Source of the DNA: Mycteria americana
Lineage: Eukaryota > Chordata > Aves > Ciconiiformes > Ciconiidae
DNA: 64,000 nt
Reading direction: 5' to 3'
Assembly (NCBI RefSeq): GCF_035582795.1
Contig: NC_134369.1
Location: 54,002,001-54,066,000 of the forward strand
The first letter of the stretch is position 1, and each line of letters opens with the position of its first letter. Below the pieces are notes generated by a model. The model was given only the letters and a program-made list of their open reading frames with translations, was not told the DNA's origin and ran no database searches. This document shows, in pieces, positions 37,301 through 50,965 of the stretch. A program made the translations under genes and the position numbers.

Positions 37301-40300
37301 TGCTTCAGTTTTGCTCATAGAGGAGGACCCTGATACATGCCTGAGGAACCAACAGAGAACATAAAGATACTTCCTTTTTTTTTTAAACATGCCCTAGGTT
37401 ACATGCTTACTTCTAAAAGGTAGAATGAACATCATGTGCTTGAAAACAGCTAATTCTAGTTGGAGGCAGCCAAACTTGTCTTCGTGTCCACTCATTTTTT
37501 TTTCAGAGCATTTTCAGCCTTACCACAGGTACACTCTTTTCATTCTGCATTTTCTACACCTCTGGCAGCAGATCTGACCCTGTCACACTTTGGGTCCTTT
37601 CTTTTGTAATCTACATTACCTGAAGCAGCTTTCCTTTGTCTCTCCTTGTTAAGTCTTTATTTCTTCTCAAATGTCCTCTAAAATTTCAAATAGCAAACTC
37701 AAACAAAATGCTAGACCTAACTATGTCTGGACTTTTAAAAAAAATTGAACCCACTCCCAGACTTTGCAGCTGATCACTACCCGTATTCAGGACTCCAGAT
37801 CCTAAGTGCAACAAGTTTCAATCCCTTTCGTATATTTTATATGTCATGCCCCTTGTCACAACTCCAGCTTTCAGCAGGATGTTCCACTTACATTTTAAAA
37901 ACAGAAAAATAAAATGAAGTCAGGCTTGTGTATTCTCTTCCACCTTTTTTTCCCTCTATACAGGTTTTGATAACAGACTCTATCACCTTACTGGCTTTCA
38001 TTTCCACTTCAAACACTGAGATATATCCACACTGAAATTTCCACTCTAACCTCAAAATCTTATCAGTGATCTCCTATGCTTGTATTTTGTGACATCTGAA
38101 TAACACATAATAATACATGCATTTGGGACACTTTGCCAATAATAAGATTTCTAAAAGCATAAAAATTGTATTAGCAGTTAAAGAAAATTATGAAGTCTGA
38201 ATTCTTTGTCTCAGCATTCCCAGACCTAGGAAATATCCCCTAAATTCTGTGATTCATTAACATGGTAAGAGATTCATAGTTCACTTTTGAAATATCATTT
38301 TGTTTAAATAATCTGAGTTAATATTTGATTGTAACTGTGAAAAGCAGCCCAGAAAGTATGTTGGGAGAATAATAATGGTCCATGGACTGAAAAGGATTGG
38401 TACTACCACCCTGAAGTACAAGGGTGTTTGATATGTGCTGTTCTCACTTGTTGTTTTACCTCATTGGGGTAACCAGTGAGAACCGCATGGCATGTTATTT
38501 ATGAAAGTCAGTGGGTTCATCTTAGAGCACATTTTCCATTATAGTTAAAATGTTTTTCATATACATGCTTTATAGACACTAACAATAGAAGTATAACCAA
38601 TGCCTCGGGAACTAGAATATAAGCAGCCTCCGTCTGACAAAGGCCAGGTCCCAGGATGTTTTCAGTTTCTTACAGAAAACAAAAAACAGAGGCATTCCTA
38701 TGAAAAAGGTATTTAAAAAGGCAGTATTTAGCCTTTTGCTGAATGTCACTTCTTTTACACAGAAATTCTATAAAAAACAGACAACTGTTCAGCTTTTATA
38801 TTCTCTGCTTTGGCTTTTGCTATTACACTGAGATTATTATAAAATAAAGGTTAGGCATTCCTATCACACTGAATTCTGTAATACTCTACCTGTTGAATAC
38901 TAGTATGTTTGTTACTCCTTTCTTATCTTGACCTCCTTATTGTTCCCTCCCCATTTCACTCCAGGTACTTACCCTATTTACAATACAACAACTAGGGCCC
39001 CTGTTCTCCCAGTAATTCCAGGCACTCCTTTACTTTTAACTCAGTAAAGCCTGTGGGGACAACACAATTCTGATACTTTTAAAATGAAGAATCTCGTGTT
39101 GCTCACACTGTAGCGAGTGGTAAAAGTCCTAGCTCTGGATTAGATCAAGAGAGTAAGAATTAAACTGTATCACCATATATATGCACTCTTCTGTCGGAAG
39201 CTGAGAAAGTCCACACACTAGCTACAGAAATCCACATAAATGCCAAAAAGTGAACCAAAACCTACCCAATTACAACTGATATCATATATCTTTCTCCCAA
39301 AAGCAAACTCCATCACTTCAGGTAGCATCAGTTTTCAAGAGTTGCCCAAGGGGCTTTTCAGTCCAAAAGTCTATTAATGGATTACTCTTGTACCGATGTG
39401 GCAAAAAATAGCATTGGTATTCTTCACTGAAATACTAATTCTGTCTCAACCTCTCCCATTGCTGACAATTCTACTGCTCTCCCTGTCTTAGACTTACAGC
39501 TTCATATTGCTTTTGATTCTTTTCATTCCCTTTTTCTCACAGTACAGATGACATCTTAATGATACCCTACCCTTCATCTTTCTTACCTTGACTAGAGTTC
39601 AGTCTTTCCTCACTGTTAATAAGAAAGCTGCTGTCCAGTCTTTCACTCTGCCACTTTCTTATTACTAATTTTACTTTTCTGAATCCTTAGTTTTACCATT
39701 TCCAGGGCATCCTAAAGACAACAATGATGAAACTAACAGCTTTCTGCTCTCTTTCTTCCTCTCCTGCTAATTCAGACATATCTTCCTATCTCTTACCACA
39801 TTAGGGTCCATAGTATTCATCTGCCTCCCCTGCAGGCTCCACATAGCCTTTAGTAAAGTTCTGATTTCTTCATTCTCTTTTATGTGTTTTCCAAAATCTT
39901 CAAATTTTCCACCTTACTGTATTTGGCACTATTGCACCTACACCATGCAGTGTCAGGAGTGTCCTCTTGTTTATCCAATTTCTATTTTCCTTCAAATCTC
40001 TCTTTAAAATAAACTCCTTACAGTTGTTCTGCAACCCATGCTTATTAGGCACAGCAGAGTCTTCGTCCACCAGATGGGTCAGTAGCCAATATGATTTTGT
40101 CATACAAGTAGCACATTGTCAGTACCCTGCTGACCATGGGTCATTTGATGGGATTAGAGCTACTTTTTTACACATTATAGCTTTCCATAGCAGTCTTCGT
40201 ACACTGAGCTACTAAAAACTGACTTACTACTGTAGAAAGATATTGTCTAACTCACAGTTGCACCCCACTTCTTTTCATACTTCATTGCACCCCACTTCAT

Positions 40301-40908
40301 TTCTTGAAAACAGAGGGCAGAAATGAACACCCTCATTCTACTCATCTATGCCTTTATAATCAAGTTTGCCTTCTGCATTAGTCTCTTTGAATGAAAGGAC
40401 AGAAAAAGCAGGAACTGCAGCAGTCTGTAACACTCAGAAGGCAGCATCAGTTTAATTTATACTGAGTAGCTGATGCTGAAGATTTTTCCAACAGTCATCA
40501 AGGGATGATCCAATCCTGATACCTGCATGAAGACATTTGAGACTCAGCTTAGTTGTCCCACATATAAGTGTCCAGTGCTGCTTGAGGTGTCAGGTGAGAA
40601 ATCCCATGGCAGGTGACACAGGACCTATGGAAGACTTGAGCCCCTCTGGAGCAGCAGCTGAGGGAACTCATGTTCTGGGGAAACTTCTCTAATGGGAAAC
40701 TTAATTGAGTCTTCAGTGTCTGTAAAGAAGTACAAGTAATCCTAGTTTCCTCTAGCTGTAAAGCACAGAGATAACCTTATTTCTTAACGGATGTGATCTG
40801 TGTATGATGACAGGCTGTTTTGCTCCCTCTTAATTGTTTTAGCATTTGATTGCAATACATATGCTCTTCTTTCAATGGCAGATCTTAGATTGCTCTAAAC
40901 AAGTTAAT

Positions 40909-41075
40909 TATATTTCACAACACCCTTGTGCATTAGGGAAGTATTAATATTCCCATTTTGCAGTCAAGGAAAAAGGGAGGAAAAGAAAGAGTAAGTGGCT
41001 TACTGAAGGTTAAACAGTAAGTCAGTGGCAAAATTTGAAGAGGAACTCCAGACTCTCAACCACAGCTTGAATTCC
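40909..41075 (+). repeat. MIR-type (CORE) SINE fragment
   Basis: The sequence follows the well-known MIR 3' half: ACAACACCCTTGTG, then TATTCCCATTTTGCAG, GGCTTACTGAAGG, CAGTAAGTCAGTGGCA. Such old amniote SINEs are rare but present in birds. Confidence 0.7.
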
Positions 41076-44000
41076 CCACAGACCACTAACTCGCACGCTA
41101 AATGTGAGGATGATAATAAATGCATGATTTTAGGGTTCCAAACTGCAGAAAGCCATCCTACACAAACAATGTCTTTGTGAAAGGACGTGGGAACTTGTAT
41201 CAAAACTTCAGAGTTCCAAAAGGTCAGTGTAGAGATAAACATCTACCTGGAAATTCAAAAGGCTTTGACAATCCATATCACTGCAATGACAGCAAAAAAC
41301 TGCAGGCACAAAGGATGGAACAAGACTGAACTCCATTTTCTGCCTACTAAGAGCATCACCAAGATAGACATCCTTCCCTTGGAAAAGACATCTCACTGTC
41401 ACCCTGCAAGACAGTCATGCTTGCAGACAATTTCTGAGCATATTGGAAACAGTCTCATCTATCCTTCTTTTCTACAAAGAAACAGCAATTTTAAGCAGAT
41501 AATTCATAGGAAAAAAAAATGATATTTCTGTAACATCCAGATATCTCAGGATGAGGGACCCACTGTGTTTTAGGTACTGTATAAAAATATATATGCAAAG
41601 AGATTATTAGCCAATTTAAGCATGGACAACAGGTGGGTGTAACAAACAGCAGGAGGAATGCAGGAAAGAGGAGAGATGAGAACAACAATTACAAGAATTA
41701 ATGTCTTCATATGCTGCTATAAACCCAATCTTATATTCTGAAAAGTATAGATGGGAAGTTGTATGAGGTATGAAACCAGAAATATGGTCTTTCACTAATT
41801 TCAGTTATTGCTTTGCCTGAATTGCACCAAATGGGAGAAATAAAAATCAGTGAGAGGTAGATCAAATGTTTTATGATTGTGTATATCCAGGCTGATTCCA
41901 CCAGTAACAAAAATGGCAGGCTTGTTTTTTAAAATGTAATGCCAAGTAGTGTGGGATCCTGTACCCCTACTCAATGTGTCCAACTCTCCCTAAAACATTC
42001 TTGAGGTGCCTGCTTGGGTCTTTTACTCATTTCTTACCCCATTCACTCACTGTATATGAATAGTATGTTTTTTAATCAATGTATATGAGATTCTAGGACA
42101 TATTTCACATTGGATTGTTTGGGAAAAGTCCCAGTGACTTTTGGGATGGAGTTTGATCTGTTTGTTAATGGGATTATATAGTTTGATTGCCTGGGATAGT
42201 AGGGGACTTCACTGGAGGAATTTGGACCATATATACTTCCTGGTTTATGAAATATTTGGTTTATCTAGAAAACACACTCAGCATTTACAGGGAACACACA
42301 GATATACTCTATACCCAAGATACGTGAAGATACTACACAACAGGATAAAAGCACAGTTCAGTCTCCATGCCCCATTCGTTCCAGTTTAATGGCTGAGAAA
42401 TCAGCCTCCCATTAGCTGTCTGTCAGACACCATCCCTCATGTCAATTCTATTCTTTTAAACCTGTTCTCTCCACAAAGTCTTTCTATGGTATATTGATCT
42501 TTGCTGATGTGATCTAAGAATACCAGTTTTATGCCAGATGAAAGCTACCAGCAGACTCTAATCTATTTATCTATGTAAATATTTATAGTTCAGTCAGCAT
42601 TATGGAGTTTGAGCATTAATTCATTTCAATGACTATCATTCTGACCTGGGTTCAAACCAGGAGCATTATTAGTCCCAAGCCAGCCATATCTCCACAACAA
42701 GGGCCCTAGCCTTTAGAAATGTGTATAGTTTCTAGAAAAATATTGCCTGGAATAATCAGATCTAAACAATCTTTGAGATACCATTGCTGTCATCGTTGGA
42801 CTGCTAGCTTGCTTGCCAGGAACATCAGTTGATATATTTCAAGAACTGTTAGCACAAGTTAGCACAATTCCTACTAGACAAAACTGTGGAAACTGCACGT
42901 TCTCTGTCTGATGACCAGAACAGGACACGATCATGCAATATGTACTGAAATGAGCCTGGTATTTGTGTGTGAACATTAACTGGACATGAGCTCTGCTTTT
43001 AATACTTAGGACTCTTTGTATCCTTGCACCACCAGCTTTCTACATGTTGATCTTTGTATCTGAGAAAAGCTACTTCAGTTCTTAACTCCAAGGATATCAC
43101 ATAGGATGCAAAACATAACATCATTCTTCACATGTACATGCAGAGAACAGACTACATATGCGACTGTAAATCTAATTCATTTTAGGGCTCTAAGTGATTT
43201 TGTGTAGATCTTTGGTAACATTTATATCTTCATAAATATATTTTCATTTCAAAAAGAATGGAACTCTGATCTACCTTGTCTTCTACCTACATCACTAATT
43301 CTTCAGTGGGACTATGCGAGTACAATGTCATTGCACTGTTCCTCTATTGGTTAAAGGATTGGGCCTCAGACAACTTTTCCTTACCAATTTGCCTTTTTCC
43401 ATTCCACAAATTTTATCTATTTCCTGAGTCCCTTGTAGAATTAGAAATTAACATTTTTTGCTTCCTTCCTGGCTATACATTAGCATCCTTGCTGCCTGGC
43501 TAATGAAGTCAATACACTGAGGGGAAATACAGCTAGGATTATGCGGTCCTTAGCAGGGATTCAGCTTGGCAGAGAGGAAACCTGCTGGGTTTGAGGTCTT
43601 TTACCTGTTACGGTATTCTATGGTTTTGGACACATTAGTAAATTGTGACCAGCCACCTGTTGGATCCATATGCTGTAAAGCTGATTGCCAAGCAAAGGAG
43701 CTGCATATAGAATGCCATCAGTACAGCCTCCTGTGTGCCTTGTCAGGAGAAAGGAGGAAAGGGCTTTTTGCATTAAAAAGCATTTTGCAATACATAAAAT
43801 GAATTAAAATGAAGCAACAGCAAACACAGATTCAGAAAAGCACCTGGGAAGAGCAAGTTTTCACCACACAGAATTTTGACCCTAGGATAAGGAATATACT
43901 GTTATTAAAATAATCAAATCTCTGTTAGCGCTACTATCCATGTGTTCGTTGTGAAGCTGAGGGCAGAGGAGGCTGATGTGTCGATTTCAGCCTTCACCTA

Positions 44001-45175
44001 ATTAAAGATGTAGCAAGGCTTAAACTAAAGCTTAATTGTGTATACTATTCAAACAGCACATCAGATCTGCTCAGCAGAAAGATGTCTGTTCTGCTGTATT
44101 CCTTCTACACCATGAGAAACTGTTTCTAACGTTTCATTTTGTAGACTTGAGGGCACGGAGGATGACAAATTGACCACTAAAACCAAACCTGCGGAATAAA
44201 GGTGAATAATCAAAGCCCGTGCTATCACTTCATACTTCCTGCAAGCACTGCTGTACAGCAACTGGCTGCCAGCAGTTCTGCTGCAGACCTGAGCATATGG
44301 CTTCAAGTTGCTCTGCTCCTGTACCGATGCACGGAAATATGACACACCAGTATACAAATTACCAGTAGGGTTTTTTTCAGTCACTTCTTCTGTAGGTTGC
44401 ATATGAACCTCCTCCCCATGCCAGGAAAGGAGAGCATTTCATTATGGTTTATTTTAAAACACCACTTGGATCGTTTTATTGAAAACCACTGCACTGGCGT
44501 AAATCTTCTTCCACCATCACACAAACACACTCCCCAAGACAGACTCCAAACCTAACTACAGAGTTTATCAAACTATCCACTTGGGCTGATCATTTGCTAA
44601 CAGGACAGAGTAAAGTGTCTAAAGGTCCCTTTGGGCTTCATTACTTAATGTGTCTTTTTATACCGTCCACACTACGAGTTATATTGCAGCAGCATTTTGC
44701 TCCAGTTGCTTGCCAACAAACATTTGCCATCGAGGAGCCTTGAGCAAGCAGCCACATCTGTGTCCACTCCTGTACCACCCATTTAGCAGAGACAATGATC
44801 ACTAGAAACAACAAAGGAGCCACAGATAAAACAAACAATGCTGTGAGGCAGAGATCACTGCCATCCCAGGCAAGTTTGCCATGGAAATACTCAAGAAAAA
44901 GGGAGGGGAGGAGAGGGAAGAGAGATATCAAATATAGAACTAGAAAACTCACACCTAGAAGAGGTTTTACCCACACACCCACCCAACCCCACATCTGAGG
45001 AGCATTTTCTAATGCACTGCTAGGATTGAGCAAGAAAGACTGAGCAGTGCACATGGGAAGCAGACAAGCATCCAACGTCTCCTCCCATTTGGAGTCAAAT
45101 AGTCTCCTATGAGCCACTAGACACAAGGAATAATAATTGTTATTATAGTAATGATAGTAATAGAGAATCACCAAC

Positions 45176-45227
45176 CTTGAGGATCCCAGTTGACCTGTTT
45201 TCTTGGAGTCTCGATTGGAAATTTCAT
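45176..45227 (-). CDS. KCNK10: KCNK10 coding exon 1 (TREK-2 N-terminus, MKFPIE form)
   Basis: This is the first coding exon of the TREK-2 potassium channel. Read on the minus strand from the ATG at 45227-45225, it encodes MKFPIETPRKQVNWDPQ and ends with one extra base before a GT donor at 45175-45174. The residues are nearly identical to a known mammalian TREK-2 N-terminus; the last residue is Q where mammals have K. The phase-1 end joins exactly to exon 2, where the split codon becomes valine (Q-VAVP). The start has G at -3 and A at +4, a moderate context that could allow leaky scanning to the strong internal ATG in exon 2. The segment is cytoplasmic. It lies at the left edge of a CpG island, so transcription should start to the right, at higher coordinates. 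The alternative mammalian first exon (MFFLYT...) was not found in the window. Confidence 0.95.
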
Positions 45228-45950
45228 CGCTTCCTTTTTGCACAGGGAGGAAAAAGAATTAAAATAAATTCCCAACCTTCCTGTCTCAATGCTGCAGTCA
45301 AACAAATTAATTTCAAATTATAGGGAGCCTGTGCTGTTTGACTGAGAGGAACTGGTGGTTGCCAAGGAAAGAAATACACAAATAAATCAAAGAAGGTGGG
45401 GAGGGGCGGGGACGGGAGTGGAGTGGAGGGGTTTGTACCGGCGAGGTGAGGAGGGGTGCAGGCACCCCGGCAGAGAGAGGGGGAGAAGGGATGGAGTGAG
45501 GACCGCAGAGGGTCTGGGGGGAGCGGGAACGAAGCAGGCTGAGATGGGCAGCGGGTCCAGGGTGCTGCTGGCTCCTGGGGAGGCTCCCGCAGCTGGCTCG
45601 CCCAGTCCACCTGCAGATGTCAGGGTGGCGGGGTCCCCGCTGCAGCCCGGCCCCTTTGCTGCGCCCACCTGAAGGGGCACCCGGGCTGGCGAGCCCGCAG
45701 GCTTGCAAGGATCGGGGAGTCAGCCAGCCTCCCCACACCCCCAGGGACACCTCCCACACGCACACACACTCTCTAGCCTCAGCCACCCAAAAAAATGAGC
45801 CCACCTCAGTTCAGCCCCAGGCACTAGAGGGGTAACAAAAGTCAGCCGTGGGGGGTGAGCCGCAGCGGCATGGCTGGGGCGAGGCTGGGGACCACCCCGG
45901 CTGAATGCAGCAGCAGCCTGGCTCGCCGAGGAGAGCCGGAGCAGGAAGAG

Positions 45951-45979
45951 AAGGAGGAGGAGGAGGAGGAGGAGGAGGG
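45951..45979 (+). repeat. (GGA)n trinucleotide repeat
   Basis: About nine GGA units lie inside the KCNK10 CpG island. On the gene strand this reads as a (TCC)n pyrimidine tract, a type often found near promoters. Confidence 0.9.
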
Positions 45980-46138
45980 AGCCACCCTATAGCTTTGGAG
46001 GGAATTCACGGAGCCCCTCTCTGCACTGGCTTAAAAAGGGGGTGGGGAGAGGAAGCGAGGGGAAGAGGCTGCGAGTCCCTTTGTAAGAGGCGGTGGCGGG
46101 GTGCCCTAGGGAGGGGGCAGGCTCCGGCTGGTACTTAC

Positions 46139-46560
46139 TGGGTATCCTTCCCTGGAGGAGGATGCAGGCTTGTTTGGCGGAGTTTGCAGCCGGAGACACG
46201 CTCGACTAAGCTACGAGCAGCAGTAGCGGCGGCGGCAGCACATGGCAGGAGTACGGCAGCATCCAGAGCCTCTGCAGCGCAGGGGGAGGGGAAGGGCAGG
46301 GGATCGTCCGAGCCCCCGCAGGCTCTGGGGGACCAGGACCGCAGGACCGGGCACCCTGAAAGCCAGGGGACTCCTGCTCCCCTTTCTCTCCCCGCTCCTC
46401 TCCGCGCTGCGGACAGGGATAGACACCTGGCGTCCAGGAAAGGCTGGCGCGGCAGAGCTGACAGACGTGGCCAGGCTGCAGGGAGGGGGCAGGCGGGCTG
46501 GGAGGGAGGCTGGAGGCCTCGGAGCCCCCCTAAGCTCTCAGGGGGCTTCGGGGAAATGGA
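46139..46560 (-). other. KCNK10: Candidate alternative first (5' UTR) exon of KCNK10
   Basis: Inside the CpG island, the minus strand has a consensus donor GTAAGT at 46138-46133. An exon ending at 46139 with ...ACCCA would join exon 2 (TGGCTG...) to make ACCC-ATG-GCT, a start codon formed across the junction and in frame with TREK-2 (MAVPSPVP). The right boundary given here is only the approximate edge of the CpG island. Confidence 0.3.
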
Positions 46561-49500
46561 GGCCACTTGGCGTTACCTTGTGCCATTACCAGACACTCGC
46601 TGCTTTCCAAGTCTGCATTCTCCCTCCTCTCCCTCCTGCTCCAGGCTTTCCCTCAAACCCCAAACAGGCTGGTAACACCAGAAAGGTCTCCAGTTCCAGT
46701 TACAATACATGCCCCAGCTCCCCTGCCTTAGCCAGGAAAACAAAACCCCAGCCCCTCTGGGGGCCTGAAGGAAGACTGTGCGAGGTTAACCCTGTCCTGC
46801 CTCCTCTCTTCCACAGTGGAAATCAACTCCTTGTGTGAAGGGGATCGTTGGCTGGGGACGGTTTGGAGAACAGATCCACAAATTCACATGGGCCATGGGT
46901 CAGAGACAGAATCAGTCCTGAGGTCCATAGCCAGGACCTTCCAAATTTTCAGGAAATGTGGTTGTGATCTAAACTCAGTGCCTGAGACAATTTGTCCCCT
47001 GCTTTTTGCCCTGTACTTCTTTTTGCTCAACCGCCCTCTCTGTCTTGCCTTCCTATCTGTTGCTCAGATGTTAGTTAACTTTGTAAGATGAAAGGGAGAA
47101 ATCTGCCCTGGTGAACAAAAAAGCAGTCTGAAATGTGTAGCTCTCCTCAGGAAAATCTTACTGTGGAGGCTGGCACACTCTTTTCATATCCGCATTCAGA
47201 AGCTAAATAAATACACACATCCATGGTTGTCCCCAGTCTTTGTTCAACCCTAAACGGGAAGGGGAAATCAATATTTGTAAATCCACACTTTCATTTGGTG
47301 GTGGTGTGCACTGTCCTGTAAAGCAGTATGTAGTTTGAAGGAATTAGATGGAAATAGTGCAGCAAGTTTTCTTGGGGGGAGGTGCTGGGTTTCTCTCCTT
47401 TGCCTAATCCAAGCACCCCTGTGGCTCTTGTTTTGTGCTGTACAGGAGGAGGCGGGAAAGGCTGCTCTAAGGGAGGACATGGCGAGAATGATAATGAGCC
47501 TGCTCAGTCAGACTTGAATTTGAGATGATTGCAATGATGACATCAGGAGCACAAGGTATTTCCTTTGCAAGCAAACCACGATGCATTCTGAACAGGCTTT
47601 GGGATTCCTGTTGACGTTACTTCTGCAAACTGAAGGGAAACAAAAGTGAGGGTAGGGTTTGCTAATTGTGCTGTGCGATCACGTGAATCATGATTGGGAA
47701 ATCTTTTCATTATTCTACTAACCAAAAAGACTTCAAAGAAGGCTTCTGAACCCCCCAAAAGATCACTTATCAAATACATATCAATGAAGAACTACTTATA
47801 TATCTATACACACAAATATATCATCTATATATGCATGTATATAACTTTTCCTCAGTATTCAAAACAGTTGCCTGTTTATTGGCATCTTCCTTGTACGTTA
47901 CTGGGAAAAACTAATATATTACTCAATTGTGATTTGGAGCTCAGCCACCCTAACCCAAGCACTACTTTGTCTTTGTGCCATAACTATCATCAGTTAACTG
48001 ATGAGGTGGGTATTGTGCCACAGACATCTGTCCACTGAGAACTCACCTAAGATCACCAAACTCAAACAGGCTACTGAAAGGCCAACAGCATTAAATTCCT
48101 GCTAACATATACAGTAAGTCTATAGTCTAGAGGTGAAACCTTCAGGTAGTTGCAGAAACAGATCCTGATTGTTACTGTCCACAGAAGAGGAATTTTCATG
48201 TGGCCATATGAATCCTTTATTATTAAACTGATCTTAGAGAGATGCCTCGTATTTGTTTGATTTACAGTAACACTAAGTAGATAATAATGACACAATACCA
48301 TATTCCTGTTTCTTGTATCCTCTTAATGTTCCCATATTACCAAAAGGTGTTTGTAAGCTCTACATAAACATTTGCTCTAGCTATATGGTTTAAAAACCGC
48401 ATGGCAAATCAATTGTGATCTGTCAGGTACATAAATGCATGACATCATGTAATTGTTTTGCAATTTTTTACCATGTTATGATCATGGAAATCTTGCTCAA
48501 TTATTTTGATGCCTCAGACCTGCAGTTTTATCTAGTGGGCCAATTTATTCCCAAAGTAACTCATTTAAAATCAATGGGGTTACTCCAGAGATGGATTTGG
48601 CACAATGAGCACATCTTTCACTGACAGCACAGCTGTTGCATAGAAACGTAACTATTATCTTATGCAAATAAAAGGCCTTTCACCCCTCAGTGATGTCGAA
48701 TTCTCATGATAGGGAGAACTGGTGCCTTGAAGCTATAGTGTTTCAAGCTGTTACTCTGTCAACTTTTATAAGCTAAGTGGCTTCAGTAATGTTTAATATT
48801 TAAATGAAAGACCACCAAGACAAAAACCTAAATATGGCATGATTAATCTACTTTAGTACCTGCATAAAAATTTTCAGGACTCGACTTTATATCAGTAGTT
48901 TATCAAACTAGTCTGCCTTTTCATTTAGGGCTCATTATTCAGACTTAAGGTCCTCACAGTTGGTGTTAGTTGAGAATCGGCGCCTTACAGGACTGGGCCT
49001 GTGACAGTCACAACACAATAGACAAGAGGCTTTCTATTACAAGCAATCTCATTGAAAGAGAAATAAAAAGCTAAGTGCCCTTTTACTGTTCATTAGTAAT
49101 ATGGCATGAGTGATTTAGAAGCTGTTCTGATGTAACTCAAAGAAAGCCATAGCAAAGAGATGAATAAATAGTTCTTATATCTACTTAAATCCAGTGAGCA
49201 GGAATGGAAAAATGCATCAACAGTAGATAGAAATCATCTGTAACTTGTATGTTCCACTGAAGACATGAGACATGGTTAGATGGAAGTCTAGACAGTCTTT
49301 GTGTCATCACTTTGCAACATGCTCATCTGCGTATATTAATATTCAGTTTATGGTTAACTATATGGTTGTTTGAAATCTGGTATTTCTGATTGTGAAGATC
49401 ATTCTTCATTCAGTTTATTGCCACAGGACTGCTGTTATTTGCAGTCAGACCAAGAGAGCCAGAGAATAACCCAAGTGAAGTGCATCCTGTTCTTTATACA

Positions 49501-50734
49501 CCATTGACCCATCCTTCAGTAGTATAGATTTGAACAGGATCCAGTGCAGAATCATTTTATAACTTCTTTATTCTCTAGGAAGCCTTCTGTCTAGGAGGAC
49601 ATTTAAAGCCTTCTCTCTAGGAAAACCTGAAGATCTTTTTTCAGATGGTTTTCAGAATCTTTAGTGTAGTTAGGAATCAGGAAGTTAACTAAGAATCAGG
49701 ACTACTACGTACTGTGCAAGGAAAAGCAACTTACTATTTTTATTTTCTTCTACTGCATGCAGTTTCTCAGCACTTTTTAAGTTGTAGCATGCCATGCTGC
49801 ATCTTCATTCATTCAGGGATGAATCCACAGAACAGAAAATTTATTATTGGCAGAAATGGTTTCAATGAAATCAGTGAGTCTACCTGAGGCAACTACACCT
49901 TTGCCAGGATGGTATCTTCTCAGATCTGACCTGTTTGAGTTACCACAACCTGTCTGCAGGTTCTTTTGGCCAGTGACACTAAACAGAATACACTATGGAT
50001 CCTGCCTCTCATATCCTAACACATCATTCATATCCTCAGACCCACTTTAAGCATCCACCCTCTAAATGCCAGAACAGGAGGAGGGGTACCTGGTTCACAG
50101 TTTGTAATCATCTTCTTCATCCTGAGTTCTTTTCTGGTAACCACTCCTCATTAGCCAGACTCCAGCTTTCAGACACCTGTTATATCAATCCCTTTGTACA
50201 GCCAGCAAGGACACAGTGGAGTAGTTACCTCACATTTTTATTCTATCTGAAAAAGTACAGTACATGCACATTATTAGTGTAATAGTATAATGTAGGATTT
50301 TTTTTTAAAAGATCTGCCACGTAAAAAAGTATTAACTCAAGCTGCACAGTATTGAGTCTCTGTCTGAACCCACTTACATCTGTTTCACATTAGTTTAATT
50401 TGACTTCAGTACAATTACTCCTGAATCATAGTCATGGGAGAATTACAATCTGGCTCTTAGTTTTTCCATGATGTCCCTGAAGAATCCTCATAAGATCAGA
50501 GGCTGATATCTGACAAAAATAGCAAGCCTGATTAATAAAAACAAGCCACCAAATTCATTTTATAGCAGTACCATTCTCTTCCCTCACAACATTTTTTTAA
50601 GATTTCTTACTAGATAGATACATGATGCTTTACCTTAGCAGGTTGATAACTTTACTCTATATTAAACAGGAAATTGGGGGGTTAGCTTTCGGAGATACCT
50701 GTTTCTTTGACATTCACACAGCTAAGGAAAGGAA

Positions 50735-50965
50735 GGGTACACGCAGAAGTCAGCCCAGGCTGCTGGCGGCTTTCAGGACCCTGGACAGTTACGAGGGGGC
50801 GGGCAGCCCTCTGCTACCCGCCTGCCCATTTACCCGCCGGCCCCACTGGCACCGGGGGTCTGGGCGGACCCCGGGGCTCACTGTATGGGAGACACAAGCG
50901 ATGCCAGAAAACATGGGTATGAGCCTCCCTGGTGCATGAGCTTCCTGGCCCCATGTGAGAGTTTG
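50735..50965. other. Small CpG-containing GC-rich patch upstream of KCNK10
   Basis: About 230 bp is GC-rich with several CpGs, including GGGGGCGGGC and CCGCCGGCCCC. It lies 5.5 kb upstream of the KCNK10 start. No coding feature or repeat is recognised. Confidence 0.5.

Larger units (their letters stand above)
20075..45175 (-). other. KCNK10: KCNK10 intron 1
   Basis: This 25.1-kb phase-1 intron has canonical ends. It carries the microexon candidate (24463-24495), the solo LTR (27836-28794), CR1 and MIR-type remnants and a palindrome. The long stretches 32000-40900 and 41100-45170 show no convincing gene. One donor-like site at 32516 is discussed as a weak first-exon candidate. Confidence 0.92.
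45400..46560 (-). promoter_or_regulatory. KCNK10: CpG island at the 5' end of KCNK10
   Basis: A GC- and CpG-rich block about 1.1 kb long starts roughly 170 bp upstream (minus-strand sense) of the KCNK10 exon 1 ATG. It should hold the transcription start and 5' UTR of the MKFPIE isoform. It includes a (GGA)n run at 45951-45979 and a strong minus-strand splice donor at 46138. There is no clear TATA box. The long open frames on both strands (for example plus-strand 45905-46675) are low-complexity Gly/Arg/Pro translations and are not treated as coding. Confidence 0.75.

Noticed and set aside
38960..38985. Strong minus-strand donor-like AATAGG|GTAAGTACC in intron 1
   Set aside because: No acceptable acceptor or in-frame open segment upstream of it was found.
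45905..46675. 256-codon plus-strand frame, and several overlapping frames on both strands
   Set aside because: They lie in the KCNK10 CpG island; the Gly/Arg/Pro composition and openness on both strands are explained by GC content and the (GGA)n run.
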